From positions 124,001 through 188,000 of the forward strand of contig NZ_JAEUAK010000007.1 of NCBI RefSeq assembly GCF_019511345.1: a stretch of 64,000 nt of DNA, written 5' to 3'. Below are positions 44,432-53,791 of this stretch, one piece after another. Within the stretch, counting starts at the first letter, position 1. Every line of letters starts with the position of its first letter. The DNA comes from Rhizobium mesosinicum (lineage in GTDB: Bacteria; Pseudomonadota; Alphaproteobacteria; Rhizobiales; Rhizobiaceae). Below the pieces are notes generated by a model, which worked only from the letters and a program-made list of their open reading frames with translations, was not told where the DNA came from and did not search any database. The translations under genes and the position numbers were made by a program.

Positions 44432-45454
44432 ATGTCCGATCGTTTGCCACCCCTGAACCCCTTGCGTGCTTTCGAGGCGACGGCGCGTCGCGGCTCCGTT
44501 TCGGCAGCTGCGCGCGAACTGAACGTCACGCACGGTGCGGTCAGTCATCAGATCCGGGCACTGGAAGAGTCGCTGAATGCTGCGCTCTTCGAGCGCGGCG
44601 GCAAGCGGCTGAAGCTGACTGCGCAAGGTGCGCTGCTCTTGCCTGCCGTTACGCGGGCTTTTGGCGAAATCGCTGCGACCACGGCGCTGATGAAACGACC
44701 GGCAACGAGCGGTGAACTGACCGTTACCTGCGTCCCGGCATTGCTGTCCTTCTGGCTGATACCGCGCCTCAACCGTTTCACCGAGCAATATCCGGATGTG
44801 AGGCTGACGCTGATTGCATCCAATGATCCGGGTCAGCTTCATTCCAGGGATGTCGATATCTGCATCCTCTATGGCGACGGCAATTGGTCCGATTTCTGGA
44901 CACGGCTCTGGAGCCATTTGCGTCTCTTTCCGATCGCAAGCCCCACTCTGGTCAACAGCCGGCCATTGCGATCCGTGCGCGATCTCGCCGACCACGTGCT
45001 TTTTCATGGAGACGACGGACGGGAGTGGAACACGTGGCTTGCCGCGGCAGACGCGATTGATCTCAGCCGCGGTCAGCAGCATTTCATGAGCGATGCGCGA
45101 CTTTCGACTGAAGCTGCGCTGCACGGTCAGGGGATTGCCCTTGGCGACACGATCACCGCGGGGAACCTGATTGCCAAGGGGGAGCTTATCGTTCCCTTCG
45201 ATCTCACCGTGCCTGCGAATGACGCCTTCTATGTCACTTGCCGCCATGAGGTTCGGGCGGCTCCCATTGCCAAGGTCTTCATCGACTGGCTCTTCGCCTC
45301 GCTTCAAGCCGACAGTTTGCCCGAACCCCAGACCTCGGCCCGCACCTTGCTCAGGACGCGCGCCGGCCGTTCCGGTCAGGAAGGCTTTCAGCCTGTTTCG
45401 GCGCCCGGTCAAAGGCGCGCAGGGCAGGTGCAGAGACGAAAATCTCGGGCCTAA
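44432..45454 (+). CDS. LysR-family transcriptional regulator (GcvA-like)
   Basis: 340 residues. N-terminal winged HTH (LNPLRAFEATARRGSVSAAA, RELNVTHGAVSHQIRALEES) and an effector-binding domain from about residue 95 (ELTVTCVPALLSFWLIPRL). The C-terminus is longer than usual and ends in a basic tail. Divergent from the ureohydrolase-transporter operon and 26 bases upstream of the aminotransferase, so it likely senses the imported compound and controls both sides. Confidence 0.93.
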   Translation: MSDRLPPLNPLRAFEATARRGSVSAAARELNVTHGAVSHQIRALEESLNAALFERGGKRLKLTAQGALLLPAVTRAFGEIAATTALMKRPATSGELTVTCVPALLSFWLIPRLNRFTEQYPDVRLTLIASNDPGQLHSRDVDICILYGDGNWSDFWTRLWSHLRLFPIASPTLVNSRPLRSVRDLADHVLFHGDDGREWNTWLAAADAIDLSRGQQHFMSDARLSTEAALHGQGIALGDTITAGNLIAKGELIVPFDLTVPANDAFYVTCRHEVRAAPIAKVFIDWLFASLQADSLPEPQTSARTLLRTRAGRSGQEGFQPVSAPGQRRAGQVQRRKSRA

Positions 45455-45480
45455 ACTCGGATAGAACCACAGGAAACCCA

Positions 45481-46644
45481 ATGCCGCCCTTCAATCCGCT
45501 CGTCGACAAATTGGTACCGCCTCCGATCCCTTCCGTTTTCGCCTGGGCAAAATCCTACGACGGGCGGCACGGGCCGTTGATCGATCTTTCTCAGGCCGTA
45601 CCAGGCTATCCGGTCCACCCGGAAATGCTGAAATTGCTCGGGGAATTCGCTGCTTCAGCCGCGTACACCGGCTACGGGCCGATCGAAGGCGAGGCGGAAT
45701 TCCGGCAAGCCTATGCTGCTCACGCCTGCGAGGTCTATGGCGCCCCTATCGGCTCTGCCAACATCCATATTACCGCAGGCTGCAACCAGGCCTTCGTTTG
45801 TGCGGCGATGACGGTTGCCGGGCCGGGCGACGCAGTGTTGATGACCAATCCCTATTATTTCAATCAGGAAACGACCCTTGCCATGCTGGGGATCAAAAGC
45901 CGGTTTGCAGCCTGTGATCCGGCAGCCGGTTTCCTTCCGGACCCAGCCGCGCTCGCCGCGGCAATCACGCCTGATGTGCGGGCACTGGCGATCGTCTCGC
46001 CCAACAACCCGACCGGCGCCGTATATCCCGCCGACCTGATGGAGGAGATTTTTGAGCTCTGCAAGGGGCGCGGGATCTGGCTGATCCTTGACGAGACGTA
46101 TCGTGACTTCCTGCCCGAAGGTGTCGGCCAACCGCACGGGCTCTTTGCCAAGGACGGATGGGAGGATACGCTGATCGGCCTCTACAGCTTCTCCAAGTCC
46201 TTCTGCATCCCTGGCCATCGGCTCGGAGCGATCACGGCGGGGCCGCAGGTCGTGAGCCAGGTCGCAAAAATCATGGACAACCTGCAGATCTGCGCGCCTC
46301 GTGCGCCTCAGGCGGCCGTGGCAAAGGCTCTTCCGCGCTTAGCCGCATGGCGGCAGGAAAACCGGCGGGAGATCGCATTGCGGGCCGAAACCCTTCGCCT
46401 CACGATGGCACGGGTGACGAAATGGAAGCTTGGCGCGGTTGGCGCCTATTTCGCTTTCGTACGTCATCCCTTCGACCGGCGGGATTCGACCGAAGTCGCC
46501 GAAGCGCTCGCGCGCGACGCCGGCGTTCTCTGTGTGCCTGGCGCCTATTTCGGGGAGGGTCAGGAAGCTTATCTCCGTTTTGCCTTTGCCAATGCGGATG
46601 CTCAAACCATTCGCATGCTCAGTGGCCGCCTCTCGCGATTTTGA
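45481..46644 (+). CDS. PLP-dependent aminotransferase, class I/II
   Basis: 387 residues with NNPTGAVYPADL (about 175-186), the aspartate of LILDETYRDF and the PLP lysine K239 in YSFSKSFCIPGHRLG. The amino donor is unknown; in this setting it probably transfers the amino group of putrescine- or aminobutyrate-type products. Follows the LysR gene in the same direction with 26 bases between them, and may be co-transcribed. Confidence 0.92.
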   Translation: MPPFNPLVDKLVPPPIPSVFAWAKSYDGRHGPLIDLSQAVPGYPVHPEMLKLLGEFAASAAYTGYGPIEGEAEFRQAYAAHACEVYGAPIGSANIHITAGCNQAFVCAAMTVAGPGDAVLMTNPYYFNQETTLAMLGIKSRFAACDPAAGFLPDPAALAAAITPDVRALAIVSPNNPTGAVYPADLMEEIFELCKGRGIWLILDETYRDFLPEGVGQPHGLFAKDGWEDTLIGLYSFSKSFCIPGHRLGAITAGPQVVSQVAKIMDNLQICAPRAPQAAVAKALPRLAAWRQENRREIALRAETLRLTMARVTKWKLGAVGAYFAFVRHPFDRRDSTEVAEALARDAGVLCVPGAYFGEGQEAYLRFAFANADAQTIRMLSGRLSRF

Positions 46645-46946
46645 CCGAGGGCTCCGAATGGACAGGCTGGTCGCGCCTAAGCGTGATGAAGTCCGTGCGC
46701 TTGCCGCCTGGTGAGCCCAAGCCGCTTCATCGAGTCCTCCGACAGTCTATTCGCAAGTGTGACGCTGTGCCATTCTGCCCTTCCTGCGGCCGTGTTCATC
46801 GAATGGAGCGTCAAAAAATGCGTGCCCAGCGGCATTTGCGGGTCGGCAATGCCACTTCTTTCGCGAGGGAAAGCTCGGCCTGAAACTTGCCATCAAGATC
46901 TCGTTCTTCGTCGAGAGCGAGGGGACCTTCGAACGGACTGGAACCG
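46645..46946. other. Gene-poor stretch after the aminotransferase
   Basis: About 300 bases with only doubtful frames. One short plus-strand frame carries a CPSCGRVHRMERQKM segment (CxxC) but has no start signal. It ends at a terminator on the plus strand. Confidence 0.35.
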
Positions 46947-46985
46947 CCGCCGATGGGCTTTTCTGCCCAGCTTCGGCGGTTTTTT
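46947..46985 (+). terminator. Rho-independent terminator
   Basis: CCGCCGATGGGC (46947-46958), loop TTTTCT, then GCCCAGCTTCGGCGG (46965-46979) with a 3-base bulge, followed by six T (46980-46985). It faces plus-strand transcription from the aminotransferase side and abuts the 3' end of the convergent WGR gene. Confidence 0.75.
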
Positions 46986-47242
46986 CACATCGACATCGAG
47001 GGGCGCGGACTATAGCCGCGCTTTCGTTTCTGCCGGAGCAGATCGAGGAAGAGACCGACCGCTTCCTCTTCCCTCCCGAAATGGTGGACCATCATCTGGC
47101 CCTTGGTTCCGATGCGGCCCCATTTCCGCAGCAGACTGACGTCGCCGAATAAGTTCGGTTCGATCGACATGGCATAGTAGCGGGCCATGTTCTTCGAGGC
47201 ATCGGAGCGTTCGACATAAAGGTGGTAGGGCTGCGAGATCAT
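46985..47242 (-). CDS. WGR-domain protein
   Basis: 85 residues made of a single WGR domain: YHLYVERSDASKNMARYYAM, then EPNLFGDVSLLRKWGRIGTKG with the Trp-Gly-Arg hallmark, ending in LFLDLLRQKRKRGYSP. WGR domains bind DNA ends or nucleic acid in PARPs and some bacterial repair proteins; free-standing small WGR proteins are common on rhizobial plasmids, with unknown role. The start at 47242 lacks a strong ribosome site. Confidence 0.85.
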   Translation of the reverse strand: MISQPYHLYVERSDASKNMARYYAMSIEPNLFGDVSLLRKWGRIGTKGQMMVHHFGREEEAVGLFLDLLRQKRKRGYSPRPSMSM

Positions 47243-47778
47243 GAGCCCAGAATCGTCGATCTCGGTAATTCAGTCCAACGACACTTATGAATCGATGGGC
47301 ATGAATTGATTCACATCGGTGATGATTTGCTGAATGTCGTCGTAGCCCAGAAGATCGCCGTCGTAAGTTTGAGAAGGCCGCTCCGTCCCGTTCGGAGCGA
47401 CGTTCTCCACGCACCGTGTTGATCATGCCTGCTTCTGGACTTCCGCACCCGTCGGAACACAACGACATTCGATTTCGCCACTACCTGTTCCTCTTCGATC
47501 TGCCTCAACCTATGTCGGCCCCGGTTTGATTTGCGTTCATGGAAAGCTCGGCTGCCGCCAGCAGATGGGGGACGATCAAGCGGTGTGCGAGGTGCGGGCG
47601 CAGTCGGTCCCGCCTCCCCTTCGGGTAACTCAGTTGAGGCTCCTGCGGCTGCGCTGTTTCCGCTTCTTGCACGACGAGAATTCCCGAAATCCCGACCGTC
47701 GGTCGGCGCTATGCTGATTTCTCCGATATTCTTCTTTGTCCTCGATCAGCCTTGCTCGTTGCACTGGGCGCCGGCTGA
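47243..47778. other. Gene-poor stretch before traG
   Basis: About 540 bases. On the minus strand a GTG-started 41-codon frame (47285-47410) has good composition and is listed separately. The rest shows only weak frames. Confidence 0.35.
47285..47410 (-). CDS. Possible small protein, 41 residues
   Basis: GTG start at 47410; the product begins VENVAPNGTERPSQTYDGDL and continues LGYDDIQQIITDVNQFMPIDS. The composition looks like real coding sequence but there is no clear ribosome site, and an in-frame TGA sits just upstream, so it may be the tail of a decayed gene. Confidence 0.3.
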   Translation of the reverse strand: MENVAPNGTERPSQTYDGDLLGYDDIQQIITDVNQFMPIDS

Positions 47779-49710
47779 TCAGGCTTCAAGCGTTTTCCCG
47801 ATCTTGTGAAACCGGTTCGCTCCGACGCAAGTCTTCATGTCATCGCGCCGGAACCAGATCGCTCGGCCGCATCGAAGCGGCGCGTTGCCGGCCGTGAACA
47901 CGATCTGTTCATCGGCGCGCATGCGCAGAACCTCATGCGCCTGGATTAGCGGTCTGGGTGCGAGCTGTTTAGACCGGGTCCGCGACGATCCTTTGGATTG
48001 AAGACTGCGGCTGAGCTGGTCGATCTCGACGGTGGTCATGCCGCAACGCTTCGAGATGTAGTCGGCGGTGTCGGGGTCGTTGATCGCGGAAAATGAAATC
48101 CAGCTCGCGCTTTCGAACCATTTGCTCGCGGCGTCGCGGCCGCCATAGGTTTCGCGCATCTGACCGATGGACTGGTAGATCATGGTGAGCGTGATGCCAT
48201 ACTTGCGGCCGGCATCGCGGGCGATTTCCAGGATGCGCATGTAGCCGAGCCGCGCCACCTCATCGAGCAGGAAGAGCGCCCTGCCCTTTACCGCGCCATC
48301 ACGATTGTAGATCGCGTTGAGGAACGAGCCGATGATCACCCGTGCCAGGCCGGAATGCGTCTCCAATGTCTTCAGATCGATGTTGATAAACACGTCGGTC
48401 TTGCCATCCGCAAGCGCGTCGGTCGAGAAGGTCGAACCGGATACGAGAGCGGCATAGTTGGTGTAGGACAGCCAATGCGTTTCCTTGACCGCGTTGGCGT
48501 AGACGCCGGAGAAGGTTTCCGGCGTCATGTTGACGAAAGCGGCGACGTTTTCCTTCACGAAATCCGAGTTCGAATTGTCGTAAATCTCCTGCAGCCGCTT
48601 CCGCAGTTTCGGCTCCGGTTCGGCAAGATTGGAGCGAACCTGACGCAAGGTCTGGTTCTCCTGTTCGGTGTGACCGGACAGGCAGACGTCGGCGACCAGC
48701 GCGGTCAACAGCTGCAATGCCGATGCACGAAAGAAATCGTCGCGCACGCCGCGCGCGCCCCCGCTATCGCTCATGATCCATGACGCGACCGAGGCGATAT
48801 CTTCTTCCTTGGTTCCGCCGAACCGGCCAATCCAGTCGAGCGCGTTGAACCCGGTTTCCGGTTCCTTTGGATCAAGGATGCGAATGAAGCGCGCAGCGCC
48901 GTTACGATGCTCGCGCACCATGGGCGCGACCTCGTTCGAAGGGTCCAGCACGACAAGGCCGGCGCCCCATTTGAGCGCCGTCGGGATTGTCACCGACGTC
49001 GTCTTGAAACCGCCCGATCCGGCGAACACGATTCCATGAGAGGATCCGAACGAACCGTCGAAACACAGGAGCGGCGACTTGCCCCCGGCGCCCCAGGTTT
49101 CCGGGTCGTCGGCACGGAACGCGAGCGCTGCCATGTTGTCCTTGTCGACCCGATAGCGCTCGCCGATGACAATGCCGCCGGTCTCGGGAAAGAGCTTTGC
49201 CGCGTCCTGCATTTTCATCCAGTCGGCTTCACCATGGAGAGCCCGTTCCCCGCGGATGCGTTTCGGCTCGGCTCGCGCGAAGGCGGCGTTGCCGATCAGC
49301 GCGACGCGCACCGCGAAACATCCGGCCATCAGTGCCGTGGCCGCACCGACGATCGTCGCGGGGTCGAGATATGAAGCGATGGATTTGCCCGTCGGAACCT
49401 GCCCAGCGAACGCGGCAAGACGTGTGGTCTCGCGCATCACCGCGATCAGGGCCGTCGCGATGCTTCCCGCGGCGGTGCCCCAGCCTGCGAATTTGATGCT
49501 CGTCGCGCCGGCGCTAGCGAACAGGACGATAACACCGATCGCTGCGGCGGTGATATAGGGCGCGGCGATGCCTGCCCGACCCAACGCTAGCCTCGCGCTT
49601 TCCGTCTTGCCGAAGGCCGACAGCCATTGCTCGATCCCGACCATGCCGATGACGGCCAGCATCATGAGCACGAACGGGGCGCCGGCCAGAGCAATCCTAT
49701 TTGCCTTCAT
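47779..49710 (-). CDS. traG: TraG, type IV coupling protein
   Basis: 643 residues. N-terminal membrane segments (about 5-130) anchor a VirD4-like ATPase: Walker A GSGGFKTTS near residue 230 and Walker B LFLLDEVARLG near residue 482. The C-terminus RPLIQAHEVLRMRADEQIVF is typical of TraG. It carries the relaxase-DNA complex to the mating channel. Last gene of the traC-traD-traG operon, overlapping traD by 14 bases. Confidence 0.96.
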   Translation of the reverse strand: MKANRIALAGAPFVLMMLAVIGMVGIEQWLSAFGKTESARLALGRAGIAAPYITAAAIGVIVLFASAGATSIKFAGWGTAAGSIATALIAVMRETTRLAAFAGQVPTGKSIASYLDPATIVGAATALMAGCFAVRVALIGNAAFARAEPKRIRGERALHGEADWMKMQDAAKLFPETGGIVIGERYRVDKDNMAALAFRADDPETWGAGGKSPLLCFDGSFGSSHGIVFAGSGGFKTTSVTIPTALKWGAGLVVLDPSNEVAPMVREHRNGAARFIRILDPKEPETGFNALDWIGRFGGTKEEDIASVASWIMSDSGGARGVRDDFFRASALQLLTALVADVCLSGHTEQENQTLRQVRSNLAEPEPKLRKRLQEIYDNSNSDFVKENVAAFVNMTPETFSGVYANAVKETHWLSYTNYAALVSGSTFSTDALADGKTDVFINIDLKTLETHSGLARVIIGSFLNAIYNRDGAVKGRALFLLDEVARLGYMRILEIARDAGRKYGITLTMIYQSIGQMRETYGGRDAASKWFESASWISFSAINDPDTADYISKRCGMTTVEIDQLSRSLQSKGSSRTRSKQLAPRPLIQAHEVLRMRADEQIVFTAGNAPLRCGRAIWFRRDDMKTCVGANRFHKIGKTLEA

Positions 49711-49912
49711 CGCCGAAGGCCTCCGCCCCGATCGCGATCAACCGCGTCCGCTCGCCTTCGTCTGCTTTCAGCCGGGAACTGAGTTCGACCAGAGCTCCGA
49801 GAAGAACCGCGCGTTTCTCGTATCGCAAACCAGCCTTGACGATCAGGCCGCCGAGTTCGATCTTCTCCCGCGTGTCCCTTTTACGGGCATCGGATGTCCT
49901 AGTTCGCGCCAT
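49697..49912 (-). CDS. traD: TraD, conjugal transfer accessory protein
   Basis: 71 residues from the ATG at 49912, the length known for TraD of Ti-type plasmids. Core: KRDTREKIELGGLIVKAGLR and ALLGALVELSSRL. It helps the coupling protein and relaxosome; the exact role is not settled. Starts 4 bases after the traC stop. Longer upstream frames overlap traC and were rejected. Confidence 0.9.
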   Translation of the reverse strand: MARTRTSDARKRDTREKIELGGLIVKAGLRYEKRAVLLGALVELSSRLKADEGERTRLIAIGAEAFGDEGK

Positions 49913-49916
49913 CCGC

Positions 49917-50213
49917 TCAAGCCTCGCCAGTGTCGCCCTGAGCCGCGCCATGCGTGACCGCCGCGGTCGATGCACCGGCACCCGCTTCTCCGTTGCCCTT
50001 CTTGCCTCCGTTCGAAACGCCCTGCCCGCCGCGAAACCGTTTCGCCAGATCCTCGAAGGCGGCCTGGAGCACGGCTTCCTCGATCTCGATTTCTCCAAGA
50101 CCTGCCTTGAGCGCGATCCGGCCGATCCGCTCGGCTTCACGGGTTTCGGCAGCCTTGAGCTGTTCCTGGAGCTTAGCGATTTCGTCGCGGATCTTGGAGG
50201 AAGGCTTCTTCAT
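49917..50213 (-). CDS. traC: TraC, relaxosome accessory protein
   Basis: 98 residues from the ATG at 50213, the usual TraC length. KKPSSKIRDEIAKLQEQLKA forms a basic helix or coiled coil, followed by AERIGRIALKAGLGEIEIEE and an Ala/Gly-rich tail. It binds near oriT and assists nicking in Ti-type systems. First gene of the leftward tra operon, beginning 254 bases from traA. Confidence 0.92.
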   Translation of the reverse strand: MKKPSSKIRDEIAKLQEQLKAAETREAERIGRIALKAGLGEIEIEEAVLQAAFEDLAKRFRGGQGVSNGGKKGNGEAGAGASTAAVTHGAAQGDTGEA

Positions 50214-50357
50214 TCCCGGTCGTCCTTTCATGCCGTTTCTTGTCTTGAACGGCATGAGATTCCACGAGATCGGCGTGCCGATCTACTAGCAGAAATGCGA
50301 GTTGGCGCAGCCAACGCCTTTGAGCATGATCCCGGCCGTTCCGAAGGAGCGGCTTCC

Positions 50358-50390
50358 AAGGGCGCAATTATACGTCGCTGATGCGACGCT
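50358..50390. other. oriT nick region (Ti/Sym type)
   Basis: Between the divergent traC and traA starts (50214-50467) lies AAGGGCGCAATTATACGTCGC, the conserved core of Ti-type and RSF1010-related transfer origins, followed by the 6-bp hairpin CGTCGC-TGAT-GCGACG (50375-50390). This matches the expected place and sequence of the nick site for TraA. Confidence 0.85.
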
Positions 50391-50467
50391 CTGCTTTTGC
50401 CCCAGGGTGGGGCCGCAGCCCTCGAGGAGCGCGTTGGTTTCGTTTGCAACCGGGAAAGAATTTCGTC

Positions 50468-53400
50468 GTGGCCGTCCCTCATTTCTCCGTCAGCGTCGTC
50501 GCCCGCGGTTCCGGCCGCAGCGCCGTGCTGTCGGCGGCCTATCGCCACTGCGCGAAGATGGAATATGAGCGAGAGGCGCGGACGATCGACTACACTCGCA
50601 AGCGCGGTCTCCTGCATGAGGAGTTCGTCATCCCTCCGGACGCACCCGAGTGGTTGCGGTCGATGATCGCCGATCGCTCGGTTTCCGGCGCATCCGAAGC
50701 CTTCTGGAACAAGGTCGAGGATTTCGAAAAACGTTCGGATGCCCAGCTCGCCAAGGATGTCACGATCGCGCTGCCGATCGAACTGACGGCCGAGCAGAAC
50801 ATTGCGCTGGTCCGGGACTTCGTCGAACGGCACACTACCTCCAAGGGGATGGTGGCGGATTGGGTCTATCACGATGCCCCCGGCAATCCGCATGTGCATA
50901 TGATGACGACGCTGCGGCCGCTCGCCGAGGATGGGTTCGGCGCCAAGAGGGTTGCGGTTCTCGGGCCTGATGGTAATCCGATCCGCAATGATGCCGGCAA
51001 GATCGTCTACGAACTCTGGTCCGGAGGTCTCGACGACTTCAAGGCCTTTCGCGACGGCTGGTTCGGCTGCCAGAACCGGCACCTGGCCATGGCCGGTCTC
51101 GACATTCGCATCGACGGCCGATCCTTCGAAAAACAGGGTATCGACTTGGAGCCGACGATCCATATCGGTGTCGGCGCAATGGCCATCGACCGGAAGGTGG
51201 AGCAGGCGAAGAGGGAGTCGTCGGCAGCGTCATCAAAACTCGAACGGATCGAGCTGCTGGAGGCACGGCGAAGAGAGAACGCACGTCGCATCCAGCGCCG
51301 GCCGGAGATCGTCCTCGACCTGATCACTCGGGAGAAGAGCGTCTTCGATATTCAAGACGTTGCCAAGGTCCTGCATCGCTACATCGACGATCGCGCCCTG
51401 TTTCAAAGTCTAATGGTCCGCGTCCTGCAGAGTCCCGAGGCGCTCCGTCTCGAGCGCGAGCGGATCGCCTTTGCGACCGGCACACGGGTGCCGGCCAAAT
51501 ACACGACGCGCGAGCTGATCCGGATCGAAGCGGAGATGGCCAATCGCGCAATATGCCTTGCGGGGCGATCCTCGCATGGCGTTCGGCAAGCGGCGCTCGA
51601 GGCGACGTTCGCGCACCACTCCCGTCTGTCGGAGGAGCAGAGGACGGCGATCGAGCATGTCGCGGGACCCGAGCGGATCGCGGCCGTCATCGGCCGCGCC
51701 GGCGCCGGCAAGACGACGATGATGAAGGCTGCGCGCGAGGCGTGGGAAGCCGCCGGATATCGTGTTGTCGGCGGCGCGCTCGCCGGCAAGGCCGCCGAAG
51801 GTCTGGAGAAGGAAGCCGAGATCGCCTCGCGCACGCTTTCGTCCTGGGAGCTTTGCTGGAGCGGGGGCAGAAACCAGCTCGACGCAAAGACTGTCTTCGT
51901 TCTCGACGAGGCCGGCATGGTGTCGTCGCGGCAGATGGCGCTTCTGGTCGAGACGGTGACGAAGGTCGGCGCCAAGCTCGTCCTCGTCGGCGATCCCGAA
52001 CAGCTCCAGCCGATCGAAGCGGGGTCCGCGTTTCGGGCGATTGCCGATCGCATCGGCTATGCCGAGCTCGAAACCATCTATCGCCAGCGCGAGCAATGGA
52101 TGCGGGACGCTTCGCTCGATCTCGCTCGCGGCAACATCCGTAAGGCCATCGATGCCTATACCGCTCAGGGTCGAATGATCGGTTTGCGTCTGAAGGACGA
52201 GGCCATCGATACGCTCATCGCTGATTGGAGCCGCGACTACGATCCGGCGAAAACGACATTGATCCTCGCCCACCTCCGCCGTGACGTGCGCATGCTCAAC
52301 GAGATGGCGCGGGCCGAGCTCGTCGAGCGTGGCGTCCTCTGCGAAGGATTTGCGTTCCGGACGGAAGACGGGAGCCGCAACTTCGCAGTCGGCGACCAGA
52401 TCGTTTTCCTGAAGAACGAGGGCTCGCTCGGCGTCAAGAACGGCATGCTCGCCAAGGTCGTCGAAGCCGCGCAAAACCGCATTGTCGCAGCGATCGGCGA
52501 GGGCGAGCACCGCCGCCAGGTTACCGTCGAACAGCGCTTCTACAACAATCTCGACCATGGTTATGCCACTACCATCCATAAGAGCCAGGGCGCTACCGTC
52601 GATCGGGTCAAGGTGCTCGCGTCGCTCTCCCTCGATCGCCATCTGACCTATGTGGCAATGACGCGTCATCGCGAGGATCTCCGCGTCTATTACGGCACGC
52701 GATCCTTCTCTTTCGCCGGCGGGCTGATCAAGATCCTGTCTCGCAGACAAGCCAAGGAAACCACGCTCGATTACGAGAAGGCGACCTTCTATCGCCAGGC
52801 GTTGCTTTTCGCCGAGGCCCGCGGCCTGCACATCGTAAACGTCGCCCGAACAGTTGCCCGCGACCGGCTCGAATGGACGATTCGCCAGAAACAGAAACTG
52901 GCAGACCTCGCGCACCGGCTCCTCGCCGTCGGCACCAAACTCGGCCTCGGTGCCAGTCCCAAACCAACCCGCCCGCAAAGCAGCAAGGAGGCCAGCTCGA
53001 TAGTTGCCGGCATCGCAACATTCCCGAAAACGATCGAGCAGGCCACCGCCGACAAGCTCGAATCTGATCCCGGCTTGAAGAAGCAATGGGAAGACGTGTC
53101 AACCCGTTTCCATCTTGTCTACGCGCAGTCGGAAGCCGCCTTCAAGACTGTCAATGTCGACGCCATGCTGAAGGATGAGACTGTCGCCAAATCGACGCTG
53201 GCGAAGCTCGCCGGTCAGCCGGAAAGCTTTGGTGCACTCAAGGGCAAATCCGGCCTGCTCACAAGCCGCGCCAACAGGCAGGATCGCGAAAGGGCTGAAC
53301 GCAATGCTCCGGCTCTTGCTCAAAGTCTCGGCGACTATCTGCGCCAGCGCAGCCAGGCCGAACAACGCTATCAGGCGGAGGAAATGGCGGTCCGCCGCAA

Positions 53401-53791
53401 GCTCTCGATCGACATTCCGGCACTGTCTCCGAACGCCCGCCTGACGCTGGAACGCGTGCGTGACGCCATCGACCGCAATGAGCTTCCCGCCGCACTCGAA
53501 TTCGCGCTTGCCGACAAAATGGTGAAGGCGGAACTGGAGGGATTTGCCAAGGCGGTCGCCGAGCGCTTCGGCGAGCGGACCTTCCTGCCCTTGGCCGCCA
53601 AGGACACGAATGGCGAGACCTTCAAGACGATCACCGCCGGCATGAGCCCCGGTCAGAAAGCGGAGGTCCAGTCAGCCTGGAGCCTGATGCGCGCAATGCA
53701 GAAGCTCGTCGCTCATGAGCGAACGGTCGAGGCCGTCAAACAGGCTGAAACGATGCGCCAGGCCAAGGGCCAAGGAATGTCGCTGAAATGA
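50468..53791 (+). CDS. traA: TraA, conjugal relaxase-helicase
   Basis: 1107 residues from the GTG at 50468, matching the Ti-plasmid TraA length of about 1100. N-terminal MobA/MobL relaxase domain with AVPHFSVSVVARGSGRSAVL and the metal-binding HVHMM histidines after HDAPGNP. A RecD-like helicase follows with Walker A GRAGAGKTT near residue 410, VFVLDEAGMVSSRQM and GYATTIHKSQGATVDRVKV. It nicks oriT, stays on the strand and unwinds it. Start of the traAFBH operon. Confidence 0.96.
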   Translation: MAVPHFSVSVVARGSGRSAVLSAAYRHCAKMEYEREARTIDYTRKRGLLHEEFVIPPDAPEWLRSMIADRSVSGASEAFWNKVEDFEKRSDAQLAKDVTIALPIELTAEQNIALVRDFVERHTTSKGMVADWVYHDAPGNPHVHMMTTLRPLAEDGFGAKRVAVLGPDGNPIRNDAGKIVYELWSGGLDDFKAFRDGWFGCQNRHLAMAGLDIRIDGRSFEKQGIDLEPTIHIGVGAMAIDRKVEQAKRESSAASSKLERIELLEARRRENARRIQRRPEIVLDLITREKSVFDIQDVAKVLHRYIDDRALFQSLMVRVLQSPEALRLERERIAFATGTRVPAKYTTRELIRIEAEMANRAICLAGRSSHGVRQAALEATFAHHSRLSEEQRTAIEHVAGPERIAAVIGRAGAGKTTMMKAAREAWEAAGYRVVGGALAGKAAEGLEKEAEIASRTLSSWELCWSGGRNQLDAKTVFVLDEAGMVSSRQMALLVETVTKVGAKLVLVGDPEQLQPIEAGSAFRAIADRIGYAELETIYRQREQWMRDASLDLARGNIRKAIDAYTAQGRMIGLRLKDEAIDTLIADWSRDYDPAKTTLILAHLRRDVRMLNEMARAELVERGVLCEGFAFRTEDGSRNFAVGDQIVFLKNEGSLGVKNGMLAKVVEAAQNRIVAAIGEGEHRRQVTVEQRFYNNLDHGYATTIHKSQGATVDRVKVLASLSLDRHLTYVAMTRHREDLRVYYGTRSFSFAGGLIKILSRRQAKETTLDYEKATFYRQALLFAEARGLHIVNVARTVARDRLEWTIRQKQKLADLAHRLLAVGTKLGLGASPKPTRPQSSKEASSIVAGIATFPKTIEQATADKLESDPGLKKQWEDVSTRFHLVYAQSEAAFKTVNVDAMLKDETVAKSTLAKLAGQPESFGALKGKSGLLTSRANRQDRERAERNAPALAQSLGDYLRQRSQAEQRYQAEEMAVRRKLSIDIPALSPNARLTLERVRDAIDRNELPAALEFALADKMVKAELEGFAKAVAERFGERTFLPLAAKDTNGETFKTITAGMSPGQKAEVQSAWSLMRAMQKLVAHERTVEAVKQAETMRQAKGQGMSLK

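Noticed and set aside
50228..51163. 311-codon minus-strand frame through oriT
   Set aside because: Covers oriT and the start of traA on the opposite strand; no coding signal of its own.
51410..53086. 558-codon frame on the minus strand
   Set aside because: Antisense shadow of traA with no recognisable domain or ribosome site.
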